DNA from: an uncultured Pseudomonadales bacterium
GTDB lineage: Bacteria > Pseudomonadota > Gammaproteobacteria > Pseudomonadales > Porticoccaceae
Direction: 5' to 3'
Length of the DNA: 64,000 bases
Assembly: GCA_943788875.1 (NCBI GenBank)
Contig: CALSSA010000003.1
Span: 62,001 to 126,000 of the forward strand
Shown: positions 25,619 through 33,931 of the stretch, in pieces
Layout of the letters: every line of letters starts with the position of its first letter
How positions within the stretch are numbered: position 1 is the stretch's first letter
Made by a program: the position numbers and the translations under genes
Notes under the pieces: generated by a model
Seen by the model: the letters and a program-made list of their open reading frames with translations, nothing else
Databases searched by the model: none
What the model was told of the DNA's origin: nothing

Positions 25619-26989
25619 TTAAGACAGTGCATCGAGCGCCTCAGTCACCCTACGTACCGGTATCACTGTCATACCTTTGATTGGCTGCTTGGGGGCATTG
25701 CCCGCCGGTACGATCGCGCGGGTAAACCCATGTTTGGCCGCCTCGCGCAAACGCTCCTGACCATTGGCCACTGGGCGAATCTCACCGGCCAGTCCCACCT
25801 CGCCAAATACCACCAGATTCTGGGGTAGCGACTTATCGCGGAAGCTTGAGATCACCGATAAGATCAGTGCCAGATCCGCGCTGGTCTCCAATACTTTGAC
25901 CCCGCCCACCACATTAACAAAAACATCCTGATCACCCACGGCAATGCCACCATGACGATGCAAGACTGCCAGTAACATCGACAGCCGGTTGTGATCTAGA
26001 CCCACAGTAACCCGCCGGGGGTTGCCCAGATGGCTATCATCCACCAGCGCCTGCAACTCAACTAGCAGAGGCCTTGTGCCCTCCCAGACCACCATCACCA
26101 CAGAGCCAGAGGAGACCTCTTCACCCCGCTGTAAAAAAATCGCCGAGGGGTTGGCCACTTCCTTGAGGCCTTTATCAGTCATGGCAAAAACGCCCAATTC
26201 ATTGACGGCGCCAAAGCGGTTTTTATTACTGCGCAATGTGCGGAAATGGGAATCACTGGAGCCTTCCAGCATTAGCGAGCAATCGATCATATGCTCCAAT
26301 ACTTTGGGCCCCGCCAGGGAGCCATCTTTGGTAACATGACCCACCAGAATTAATACAGTGCCGCTCTGCTTGGCAAAGCGTACTAGCATGGAAGCACTCT
26401 CGCGCACCTGTGACACACTGCCCGGGGCCGAGGCCACCTCTTCCATATGCATCACTTGAATGGAGTCCACCACCAGAATTTTGGGCCGCTTCTGCTCGGC
26501 AATTGCACAGACAGTTTCCACCGAGGTCTCCGCCATAATTTCCAGCTTATCCGTAGGTAGGTCGAGTCGATTGGCGCGCATAGCCACCTGCTGAGGGGAT
26601 TCCTCACCAGTGACATACAGAGCAGTATTATTTTCCGCCAGCTTACACAAGGTCTGTAGCAGCAATGTGCTTTTACCAGCTCCAGGTTCACCACCCACCA
26701 AAATAGCTGAGCCAGGCACCAGACCACCTCCAAGCACCAGATCAAGCTCGCCGGTTCCAGTGCTGATACGGGGAATTTCATCTAGTGCAATATCCGCTAG
26801 AGTTTTTACCGCGCCATCTACAGCACCGGCAAACCCCGGGCGCAGTACCTTGCCACCGCGAGCTGCAGGACCCAGGCGCACCTCTGATAGCGTATTCCAT
26901 GCACTACATTCACCGCATTGACCCTGCCATTTGCGATAGTCAGCGCCGCAGTCATTGCACACATAAGCGGATTTGGATTTTGTAGCCAA
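25619..26989 (-). CDS. radA: DNA repair protein RadA
   Basis: A 456-residue RadA (Sms), a RecA-like ATPase that drives branch migration in recombination. A four-cysteine zinc finger is at C11, C14, C25 and C28. The Walker A motif GGEPGAGKS lies at 99-107, the RadA-specific KNRFGAVNELGVF motif follows, and a C-terminal Lon-protease-like domain carries ILSVISSFRD and FGEVGLAGEIRPV. The start is TTG with GGAG upstream. Length is standard. It is divergent from the GNAT gene. Confidence 0.97.
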   Translation of the reverse strand: MATKSKSAYVCNDCGADYRKWQGQCGECSAWNTLSEVRLGPAARGGKVLRPGFAGAVDGAVKTLADIALDEIPRISTGTGELDLVLGGGLVPGSAILVGGEPGAGKSTLLLQTLCKLAENNTALYVTGEESPQQVAMRANRLDLPTDKLEIMAETSVETVCAIAEQKRPKILVVDSIQVMHMEEVASAPGSVSQVRESASMLVRFAKQSGTVLILVGHVTKDGSLAGPKVLEHMIDCSLMLEGSSDSHFRTLRSNKNRFGAVNELGVFAMTDKGLKEVANPSAIFLQRGEEVSSGSVVMVVWEGTRPLLVELQALVDDSHLGNPRRVTVGLDHNRLSMLLAVLHRHGGIAVGDQDVFVNVVGGVKVLETSADLALILSVISSFRDKSLPQNLVVFGEVGLAGEIRPVANGQERLREAAKHGFTRAIVPAGNAPKQPIKGMTVIPVRRVTEALDALS

Positions 26990-27109
26990 GGGAAGTCTCC
27001 TGTTATCAATCCTTATTTAATCTTATTGCTGTTGTTATGTACAGTAATAAAAATGTTAGCTGAGAGCTAAGATAAGGGCCCATCTGAGCAATTAAAATAA
27101 TCTTTAACT

Positions 27110-27604
27110 ATGACATTATCCATCCGCCAGGCCAGTATCGAAGATTGCCCGTTAATTCTAAAATTCATCCAAGAGCTGGCAGACTATGAAAAGCTACTCC
27201 ATGAAGTAGTGGCTGATGTGCCCACGTTGGAAGAGTCATTATTTGGCGACAAAAAGCATGCCGAGGTGGTGATAGCAGAATATCAGGGCCAGCCCGTTGG
27301 CTTTGCACTGTTCTTTCATAACTACTCTACCTTTCTCGGACGACCTGGCCTCTATCTCGAAGACCTCTATGTTCAGCCGGAAATGCGCGGCAAAGGCTTT
27401 GGTAAAACATTGCTCGCCTATCTGGCAGCTGTGGCTCTCGAGCGCAACTGTGGCAGACTGGAATGGTGGGTACTGGACTGGAATCAGCCAGCCAAAGATT
27501 TTTACCAATCTCTGGGCGCCGAGCCTATGGATGATTGGACCGTCAACCGAGTGACCGGCGATGCACTGAGTAAACTTGCCAGCCACTTTTCAATAGAGGA
27601 TTAG
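27110..27604 (+). CDS. GNAT-family N-acetyltransferase
   Basis: A 164-residue GNAT acetyltransferase, similar to the spermidine/diamine acetyltransferase-like group. The acetyl-CoA loop is QPEMRGKGFGKTLLAYLA (Q/R-x-x-G-x-G/A). It is preceded by FFHNYSTFLGRPGLYLEDLYV, typical of SAT-like members, and followed by VLDWNQPAKDFYQSLGAEPM. The target amine is not known. It is 2 nt upstream of the halohydrin-dehalogenase-like gene, and the pair is probably co-transcribed away from radA. Confidence 0.92.
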   Translation: MTLSIRQASIEDCPLILKFIQELADYEKLLHEVVADVPTLEESLFGDKKHAEVVIAEYQGQPVGFALFFHNYSTFLGRPGLYLEDLYVQPEMRGKGFGKTLLAYLAAVALERNCGRLEWWVLDWNQPAKDFYQSLGAEPMDDWTVNRVTGDALSKLASHFSIED

Positions 27605-27606
27605 CC

Positions 27607-28287
27607 ATGGGTACCAATGACCTAAGAGGCAAACGGATTCTAGTCACCCAGGCCGATACTTTTATGGGCCCCAAACTCTGTGAAGTCTTTGCCGAAATGG
27701 GTGCAGAGGTCATCAGCGACAACCAGCTACTGACCGACCCGGCACTCCCCGCTAGGATTATTAAAGCCGCGGGCACTATTGATGTACTAGTAATTAACTT
27801 AGCCGTTCCTGCGCCCTTTACCAAGCTTGAGAAAGTCGAAGATAACGAATGGCAATCAGTATTTAGTGCTGTTGTTGATCCTATGCCCAGACTGGTTAGC
27901 GCAGTGCTGCCCCAGATGATTGAACGCCAGTCTGGCAAGATTCTGATAATGGGCAGCGCCTCAGCCCTGCGCGGCATGAAGCGAGCATCCACTTACAGCG
28001 CAGCCCGCGGAGCACAGCTTGCTTATGTACAGGCCGCCGGTGTAGAGATGGCTCCCCATGGTATTCAGATCAATGCCATAGCCCAGAACTTTGTCGATAA
28101 CCCTACCTATTTCCCTGAGGAGACCAAAGCCAATCCCGCATTTCAGGACAGGCTCAAACGGGAGGTGCCACTAGGACGACTGGTATCAATGCATGAAGAT
28201 GCCCAGTTTGCGGCCTATCTCTGCTCTGATGCGGCGGATTGCTTTGTCGGACAGGTGTTTCCTGTGAGTGGGGGCTGGGCTGTTTAA
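27607..28287 (+). CDS. Putative halohydrin dehalogenase (SDR-derived)
   Basis: A 226-residue SDR-fold protein that departs from true dehydrogenases at exactly the positions that define halohydrin dehalogenases. In place of the NAD(P)-binding TGxxxGxG it has T14-x4-F19-x-G21. The catalytic set is S117-x12-Y130-x3-R134, with arginine in place of the dehydrogenase lysine. The stretch STYSAARGA, a following TYFPEETKANP segment and C-terminal GQVFPVSGGW parallel HheC of Agrobacterium as I remember it. The expected reaction is cofactor-independent conversion of a vicinal haloalcohol to an epoxide and halide. It has an AGAGGA ribosome site and is coupled to a GNAT gene. The natural substrate is unknown. 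Confidence 0.87.
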   Translation: MGTNDLRGKRILVTQADTFMGPKLCEVFAEMGAEVISDNQLLTDPALPARIIKAAGTIDVLVINLAVPAPFTKLEKVEDNEWQSVFSAVVDPMPRLVSAVLPQMIERQSGKILIMGSASALRGMKRASTYSAARGAQLAYVQAAGVEMAPHGIQINAIAQNFVDNPTYFPEETKANPAFQDRLKREVPLGRLVSMHEDAQFAAYLCSDAADCFVGQVFPVSGGWAV

Positions 28288-28330
28288 GGATTATCTCGTC
28301 CATCAGTTAGCTTTCTGATACAGTATTCCG

Positions 28331-29458
28331 ATGTCCCTAATTCCCGAAAAACCTATTGCTATCTCGCCCACTCTGGCCGCTACTATCGGCCTGGAGGAGA
28401 CGGTATTGCTGCAATTGCTACAGGAGTGCCTGGCCCATGGCGATGCTGTGCAGAGCAGTGGTTTTAGTTGGGTGACTGTGTCTGGCCAACGGCTGATGGG
28501 GTTGGCACCATTTTGGCGTGAAGATGATATTCGTCGCCTGACTGCAAGCCTTCATGAGAAAGGCTTGCTATTAATTGGCGGCGGCGCATTTTCGGCGCAG
28601 CAGGATTTTCGCTTTGCCTTCAATGAAGGTGCCAGCTCAGCTCAGATATCATCTCAGACAGCGCATCAACCCAGTCAGCCAATCAATCAGTTCAGTAGTC
28701 CCCATTCCGCTAAAACCATTGGTGGTAGCTGGCAGCCCAGTGAAGATGCATTGCGCCAGCTAGCTCAGTTGGGTGTGACCCGGGAGTTTGCCCAGCAGCA
28801 GATCCCACAGTTTGTCGCCTACTGGCGCGAGCGTAATGTCCCGCGGCACAGTTGGGAATCAAAATATATCAAAGAGGTGTGGCGCCAGTGGCAGCAGGCG
28901 GAGAGCACCAATCATCGCCGCCGGCGTGAAGTCTCGGTAACCGGCGAATGGCGACCCTCGACGGATGCAATGGATATTCTGGTTGAGCAGGGTGGCATCA
29001 ATCCTAACTTTATTGAGGATGCGGTGCCGGAGTTTATTCTCTACTGGCGCGATCGCGGTGATGTGTCTAGCACATGGGATTCAAAGTTTATTCAACATGT
29101 GCGCCGTCAGTGGCAGTTTTATACTGGTATGATGGATCAGGACTCAATGCCTCGTTCTATCCCTGCCCAGTGGCAGCCGAAAGAATCTGTCTATGATGTG
29201 TTGCAAATGGCTAATATTGATCGCCAGTTCGCGCAGCAAATTATTCCTGAATTTGTCCTCTACTGGCAGGAAAATGGAACCCCTCAGGTTTCCTGGAGTA
29301 CCAAATTTTTACAGTATGTAAAGCGCCAGTGGGCGCGACACAATCAACCTCAGTCAGCGAGCAGTAATAATGGCAAACAGCACGGATCTCATTCAGAAGG
29401 TCGCCTCCGAGATCGCAGCATCATCGACGCGCTCTCCGATCGCAGCTGGGCAAGCTAA
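28331..29458 (+). CDS. Replication-type protein with three DnaT-like ssDNA-binding repeats
   Basis: A 375-residue protein. Residues 1-85 resemble a winged-helix domain of phage replication initiators (IGLEETVLLQLLQECLAHG, later LTASLHEKGLLLIGG). A Ser/Gln-rich linker follows. Then come three ~55-residue repeats at about 134-188, 207-262 and 281-336, each W-x-P-S/K-x-(D/E), then IPxF or PEFxxYWxxxG, then SWxSKFxxxVxRQW. This is the DnaT DNA-binding domain (PF17948 type), which occurs once in E. coli DnaT. The next gene encodes a lambda-P-like protein and overlaps this one by 89 nt. I infer a role in loading the replicative helicase DnaB. Identification as DopC is possible but unproven. Confidence 0.8.
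   Translation: MSLIPEKPIAISPTLAATIGLEETVLLQLLQECLAHGDAVQSSGFSWVTVSGQRLMGLAPFWREDDIRRLTASLHEKGLLLIGGGAFSAQQDFRFAFNEGASSAQISSQTAHQPSQPINQFSSPHSAKTIGGSWQPSEDALRQLAQLGVTREFAQQQIPQFVAYWRERNVPRHSWESKYIKEVWRQWQQAESTNHRRRREVSVTGEWRPSTDAMDILVEQGGINPNFIEDAVPEFILYWRDRGDVSSTWDSKFIQHVRRQWQFYTGMMDQDSMPRSIPAQWQPKESVYDVLQMANIDRQFAQQIIPEFVLYWQENGTPQVSWSTKFLQYVKRQWARHNQPQSASSNNGKQHGSHSEGRLRDRSIIDALSDRSWAS
28730..29338 (+). repeat. Three diverged in-gene repeats encoding DnaT-like domains
   Basis: Three units at roughly 28730-28894, 28949-29116 and 29171-29338 encode homologous ~55-residue domains. They are similar at protein level (YWRERN / YWRDRG / YWQENG; RQW at each end) but not near-identical in DNA, so the triplication is old and maintained by selection rather than a recent slippage event. 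Confidence 0.8.
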
Positions 29459-30035
29459 ACCGGTTCCAGCCAGCCCTGAACTGATTGATGCTATCAATCA
29501 GATTTTTGCGCTGTTTCAAGTTAACTATCACAACCAGTATTACGCCGCTTTTGGCGATAACACTAAGTCGGAAAATCTGGCGAAGAAACTATGGTTGTCA
29601 AAGCTTGAGCACTTTTCTCCGAGTATTATTATGTCCGCTGCGGAGAAGATTATTGCCGACAGTGAGTACCTGCCAACATTGCACAAAATGTTAAATGCCT
29701 GTCGTTCTGTGGGCATGCCGGCGGGCCTGCCCAATCCGCGCAAGGCCTATCAGGAAGCATGTAATAAACTGAGCCCCAAAGCCGAGCAGCAATGGTCCCA
29801 TGCGGTGGTCTATCTGGCCGGCCGCGACTGCGGCTGGCATCTCTTGGCCAATGAAATTGAGTCCAAGGCACTGCCCGCCTTTACCGAAATCTATCAGCAG
29901 TACTGCGATCTTGTGGTGGTAGGCGAAGAATTCAGCATTGAACCTCCACAGGCACTGCCCGAAACCTCTCAGGTACCAGCCAGCCAAGAACATAACCTTG
30001 AGCAGCTGGGCCGGCTCAAACAGCTACTGGATTAA
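29370..30035 (+). CDS. Phage-lambda-P-like replication protein
   Basis: A 221-residue protein resembling phage lambda replication protein P, which binds DnaB helicase and delivers it to the origin. Visible parallels are INQIFALFQVNYHNQYYAAFG, then AKKLWLSKLEHFSPSIIMSAAEKI and a YLPTLHKMLNACR segment like the P-family LPSPGQFxxWC region. The C-terminal third (EHNLEQLGRLKQLLD) is helical. The start lies inside the preceding gene, giving an 89-nt out-of-frame overlap. aceK follows 9 nt later, so the three genes look like one transcript. No phage genes surround them, which indicates domestication. The assignment rests on recognition by eye. Confidence 0.75.
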   Translation: MANSTDLIQKVASEIAASSTRSPIAAGQAKPVPASPELIDAINQIFALFQVNYHNQYYAAFGDNTKSENLAKKLWLSKLEHFSPSIIMSAAEKIIADSEYLPTLHKMLNACRSVGMPAGLPNPRKAYQEACNKLSPKAEQQWSHAVVYLAGRDCGWHLLANEIESKALPAFTEIYQQYCDLVVVGEEFSIEPPQALPETSQVPASQEHNLEQLGRLKQLLD

Positions 30036-30044
30036 AGGCTGACG

Positions 30045-31814
30045 ATGGCTGGACAACTATTAACCCATAATTCCACTGCGCGGCGCATGGCGAAGACCAT
30101 TTTGAATGGCTTTCGTAGCTATTTTGCCGACTATCTAAACTCCACTCTTAGCGCCAAAGCGCGATTTGAAAAAGCTGACTGGCATGGAGTGCAACAGGCC
30201 AATGTCGATCGGCTTGAGCTTTATAAAGACAAGGTAGCGCAGACGGTACAGTATCTGGGAATGGTGACCAATAAAGATATTGCCAATCTTGAACTGTGGA
30301 GCGAGGCCAAGCGAGCCTATACCCAGCTAGTGTTTAATTTCCCCAATTTTGAAATTGCGGAGACATTTTTTAACTCAGTGTTTAGTGATATCCATGACCA
30401 CGATAAAATCAATGACGATATTATCTATGTGCTGTCATCGCAGCTGATTGAGGCCCCGGAAGCGGAGTACAGTATTTTTGTGCGCTACGAGGGAGAGGGC
30501 TTTCGCGACACCTTTCGACGGATTTTAAAAGAGTCCGAGTTTAGCCTCCCAGGCGAGGATATTGAGCTGGATCTCGACTGTATTATGTCGGTGTTTAATC
30601 AAGAGATAGTACCCCAGCTTACAGGCTCTGCTGAGCAGATTAAATTCGATATTCTGGAATCAACTTTCTATCGCAGCAAGGCCGCCTATATGGTGGGGCG
30701 TGTTGTTGATGGCGATCAGACTTTCCCTATGGCTCTGGTGTTTCTCAATACTGAGAAGGGCAACCTGTATGTGGATACGGCGCTGTTCAATGATGATGAC
30801 CTCAGTGTAGTGTTCAGCTTTACGCGCAATCACTTTATGGTGGATGCGCCTCTGCCCTATCAATATGCACATTTCCTAAAGACATTAATGCCCCGCAAGC
30901 TGGACTATGAGGTCTACAATTCCCTAGGCTTTCCCAAGCATGCCAAAACCGAATTCTACCGACAGCTGGTTGGTCATCTGGGAAATTCCAGCGACCAATT
31001 TATTGTGGCTCCCGGTATTAAGGGCATGGTGATGACTGTATTCACCCTGCCTTCCTACAATATTGTTTTTAAAATTATCAAAGATAAGTTTGCGCCGCCT
31101 AAGGAAGTGACCCATCAAATTGTGCGTGAGAAATATCGACTGGTATCTCGTCACGATCGTATTGGCCGTATGGCTGATACACAGGAATTTGATAATTTGG
31201 TGTTCCCTCTGGATCGTTTTTCTGACGAGTTAATTGCAGAGCTGCAAAAAGTGGCGCAATCGTCGATTGAGATACGCGGTGATAAGCTGGTCATCAAACA
31301 TCTGTATACAGAGCGCTATATGACGCCACTAAACATCTATCTCGAAAGCGCAACAGATGATCAGATACGCAGTGCGATGGAAGAATATGGCAACTGTATC
31401 AAGCAGTTGGCAGCGGCCAATATTTTCCCCGGCGATATGCCCCTTAAGAACTTTGGTGTTACCCGGCATGGCCGCGTAGTGTTTTATGACTATGATGAAA
31501 TCGCCACATTGACTGACTGCAATTTCCGTAAGATTCCGCAACCGCGCAATGAGCAAGAGGAGATGCAATCCGGTACCTGGTACACAGTGGCGCCTGATGA
31601 TATTTTCCCTGAGGAATTCCCCTTATTCTTCTCTGGCAATACCAAAGCTAGAAAAATGTTTGAAGAAATACATGCTGAACTCTATGAAGTGAGTTTCTGG
31701 ACTGATCTGCAGGAACAGATTCGCAATGGCTATGTAGTGGATGTATTCCCCTACCGACGAGCCAAGCGTTTTGATCGCGGAAAGAATTCTGTATTGGAGG
31801 TTTTTTCTGACTAA
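30045..31814 (+). CDS. aceK: Isocitrate dehydrogenase kinase/phosphatase
   Basis: A 589-residue AceK, the bifunctional enzyme that phosphorylates and dephosphorylates isocitrate dehydrogenase and so sets flux between the TCA cycle and the glyoxylate shunt. The N-terminal regulatory half (ILNGFRSYFADYLNSTLSAKARFEKADW) and the kinase half (APGIKGMVMTVFTLPSYNIVFKIIKDKF, later FGVTRHGRVVFYDYDEI) are both present, as is the late AKRFDRGKN tail. Length is standard. In enterobacteria it lies with aceBA; here it follows a replication gene pair, with AAAGG as ribosome site, and no glyoxylate genes are near. Confidence 0.96.
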   Translation: MAGQLLTHNSTARRMAKTILNGFRSYFADYLNSTLSAKARFEKADWHGVQQANVDRLELYKDKVAQTVQYLGMVTNKDIANLELWSEAKRAYTQLVFNFPNFEIAETFFNSVFSDIHDHDKINDDIIYVLSSQLIEAPEAEYSIFVRYEGEGFRDTFRRILKESEFSLPGEDIELDLDCIMSVFNQEIVPQLTGSAEQIKFDILESTFYRSKAAYMVGRVVDGDQTFPMALVFLNTEKGNLYVDTALFNDDDLSVVFSFTRNHFMVDAPLPYQYAHFLKTLMPRKLDYEVYNSLGFPKHAKTEFYRQLVGHLGNSSDQFIVAPGIKGMVMTVFTLPSYNIVFKIIKDKFAPPKEVTHQIVREKYRLVSRHDRIGRMADTQEFDNLVFPLDRFSDELIAELQKVAQSSIEIRGDKLVIKHLYTERYMTPLNIYLESATDDQIRSAMEEYGNCIKQLAAANIFPGDMPLKNFGVTRHGRVVFYDYDEIATLTDCNFRKIPQPRNEQEEMQSGTWYTVAPDDIFPEEFPLFFSGNTKARKMFEEIHAELYEVSFWTDLQEQIRNGYVVDVFPYRRAKRFDRGKNSVLEVFSD

Positions 31815-31847
31815 GACTGAAGTCTATCCGCTAAAGACTCTGATCGT

Positions 31848-32342
31848 TTAACGGTAAGGCAATATTTCTCTGCGCTCTGCAGCGTTAATCTCAATTCCCT
31901 CAATACCTATATTGCTCAATGTCCAGTGCTGGTCAATTTTATCGCCGCGGCGAAAGCTACGGCCATTGGCAAACAGACGATTTGATGCCGAGCCTTCATC
32001 AATATACATATGCCCTGAAATCTGCAACTGTGGCAGGCTCAAAGCTTTGTCCACTAAGTTTGGCATTGGCGTCGGCGGTGCCACTTCAGCGCTTACCAAG
32101 CCCGGCTGCACTGGTGTTGAATCTATCAATGGCTGAGGCAAATTGAGCATGCGCGAATAAATCAGTAATGCACCTAGCACCAGCATTAGAAATGCCAGTA
32201 GTAACAAATATCTGGGTAGGTCAGACTTGGATGGTGCCTGATAGGGGTCCCAATTGGAGCTGGCAAAGTCATCTAGTTCTTTGGGGTCTTCCCGCAGACG
32301 ATCGCGCTCGGCTTTTTTTAACGCATCAAGGATATAGGACAT
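31848..32342 (-). CDS. gspB: Type II secretion protein GspB
   Basis: A 164-residue GspB, the bitopic partner of GspA that helps the secretin cross or anchor to the cell wall. The N-terminal signature MSYILDALKKAERDRLRED is diagnostic. One membrane helix follows (YLLLLAFLMLVLGALLIYS), then a Pro-rich linker and the C-terminal domain LQISGHMYIDEGSASNRLFANG typical of GspB. Its ATG overlaps the gspA stop. It is the last gene of the secretion operon and converges with aceK over 33 nt with no clear terminator. Confidence 0.93.
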   Translation of the reverse strand: MSYILDALKKAERDRLREDPKELDDFASSNWDPYQAPSKSDLPRYLLLLAFLMLVLGALLIYSRMLNLPQPLIDSTPVQPGLVSAEVAPPTPMPNLVDKALSLPQLQISGHMYIDEGSASNRLFANGRSFRRGDKIDQHWTLSNIGIEGIEINAAERREILPYR

Positions 32343-33922
32343 TAGTCAGGCTCCTTTAGAAGCAGGGGGATGCCCTGCTCTGTTAGCTGATTTAGCCGCA
32401 GCAGAGTCTCGCGACCCACCACACCATCGGCCTTAATATCTTGTTGCTGCTGAAAGCTGAGTACCTGATCTACGATGGCCTGGCTATAACGGCCGGCGCT
32501 AATAATCGCCTCGGCATCTTTATCTACAGCGGCTAACTTTGACTGCAACCAAGCCACTGCCTGAGGATCTGTGTCTCCCAGCGTTAAGCTATCTATCTGC
32601 TTTGGCGGCCGCCATAGGTACAGAAAGGTACCGGACCAGTTATCGACAAAGGTCTGCTTATCCAACTCAGTAGACTCTTCGCCATACATAACACTGACGC
32701 CAAACCGATTTAGTTGACTCAGCAACACACTTTTTAAATAGCCATCCTGGTCTTTAATACGAATGACACCTGGGCGATTGATAACTTTCAGATCTGCCAG
32801 ACTAGCGTTTCTAATCAATTCTGCACGCAGCCCATAGCGACTCGCGAGAGCCACTGTCTCTTCCTGAGAATATAACTCACCCACATCCACCGACCACAGT
32901 TCAAAGAGCCCGGAATAAGGGCTTATAACAGCTTTATTCAATATTGGTACCACAGGCGCGGAGGGTGCAGAATTTTCTGATATAGATTTCTCGACTGAAG
33001 AGTTACTGGACTGTACAGCATAGAACCCTATGGCCAAAACAATTAGCATCAAAGGAAAAACCCAATATCGCCAATGTTGCAGAATCGGGACAGGAGTGTT
33101 GCTACTGCCCAAAATCTCTACGGCAGCCTGCTTGAGTAACTTTGGCGTCACGACTCTGATTTCAGTCGAGTAGGCGGCTAGCAATGAATGCTGACAGATC
33201 AGATTAATCAGCCTTGGAACACCGTTGGTTAATCTAAATAAAGTGGCCATGCAAGCGCGATCAAAAATGGGCCTCGTGGCACCAGCTCTGTGGAGCCGGT
33301 GATTAATGTAGTTGGCGAGATCGTCTTTAACCAGAGGCAACAGATGAAAGCGTGACACTACCCGCTGATTGAGTTGTCGCAGTTCTTTCTGCGCCAGGAT
33401 CTCTAGCAATTCTGGCTGCCCAACCAATAATATATGCAGCAGTTTGTGAGTGTGAGTTTCTAAATTACTCAGCAGGCGCAGAGTTTCCAGTACTTCTGCG
33501 CTGAGGTTTTGTGCCTCTTCAATAACAATTAATGTCTTTTTGCCCTCGGCATGGGCCTGCAACAAATTCTGATTGAGAGCGTCGGTACAGACTTTCGAAA
33601 AGGACAGGCCCTGTGTGCTGGGCAGGTCGACCCCCAGCTCATGGCAGATGCTGGCGAGCGCATCTGAAACCTTAAGTTTGCTGTTAAGCACATAGGCCAC
33701 GCGGACATGGGCTGGTAGTCGCTTGAGCATGGTGCGGGTCAAGGTAGTCTTACCTGTACCTACCTCACCGGTGAGCAAAATAAAGCCACCCTCTCGATCA
33801 AGGCCGTATTTTAGATGAGCAACGGCCTGACGATGATGATTACTGGGGTATAGAAACCCAGGATCCGGAACTATCGAAAAGGGCTCTCGTGCAAGCCCAA
33901 AATGCTTGAGATATATGCTCAT
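32342..33922 (-). CDS. gspA: Type II secretion ATPase GspA (ExeA-like) with peptidoglycan-binding domain
   Basis: A 526-residue ExeA/GspA protein that works with GspB in assembling the secretin multimer through the peptidoglycan layer. The N-terminal AAA ATPase starts MSIYLKHFGLAREPFSIVPDPGFLYPS and has Walker A GEVGTGKT (52-59), Walker B LIVIEEAQNL and sensor RVVSRFHL. A membrane helix (WVFPLMLIVLAIGFYAV) near residue 300 is followed by a periplasmic part and a C-terminal peptidoglycan-binding repeat (FQQQQDIKADGVVGRETLLRLNQL). It lies between gspD and gspB in a tight operon. Confidence 0.93.
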   Translation of the reverse strand: MSIYLKHFGLAREPFSIVPDPGFLYPSNHHRQAVAHLKYGLDREGGFILLTGEVGTGKTTLTRTMLKRLPAHVRVAYVLNSKLKVSDALASICHELGVDLPSTQGLSFSKVCTDALNQNLLQAHAEGKKTLIVIEEAQNLSAEVLETLRLLSNLETHTHKLLHILLVGQPELLEILAQKELRQLNQRVVSRFHLLPLVKDDLANYINHRLHRAGATRPIFDRACMATLFRLTNGVPRLINLICQHSLLAAYSTEIRVVTPKLLKQAAVEILGSSNTPVPILQHWRYWVFPLMLIVLAIGFYAVQSSNSSVEKSISENSAPSAPVVPILNKAVISPYSGLFELWSVDVGELYSQEETVALASRYGLRAELIRNASLADLKVINRPGVIRIKDQDGYLKSVLLSQLNRFGVSVMYGEESTELDKQTFVDNWSGTFLYLWRPPKQIDSLTLGDTDPQAVAWLQSKLAAVDKDAEAIISAGRYSQAIVDQVLSFQQQQDIKADGVVGRETLLRLNQLTEQGIPLLLKEPD

Positions 33923-33931
33923 AGCGCCGTC

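Noticed and set aside
27607-28287. Calling this gene an ordinary 3-ketoacyl-ACP reductase-type SDR
   Set aside because: Both the nucleotide-binding glycine motif and the active-site lysine are replaced by the halohydrin dehalogenase residues.
28331-30035. Prophage remnant
   Set aside because: No integrase, structural or lysis genes, no att-like repeats, and housekeeping genes on both sides in a compact transcript.
31815-31847. Terminator between the convergent aceK and gspB genes
   Set aside because: AGACT-GA-AGTCT has a loop too small and no T-run on either strand.
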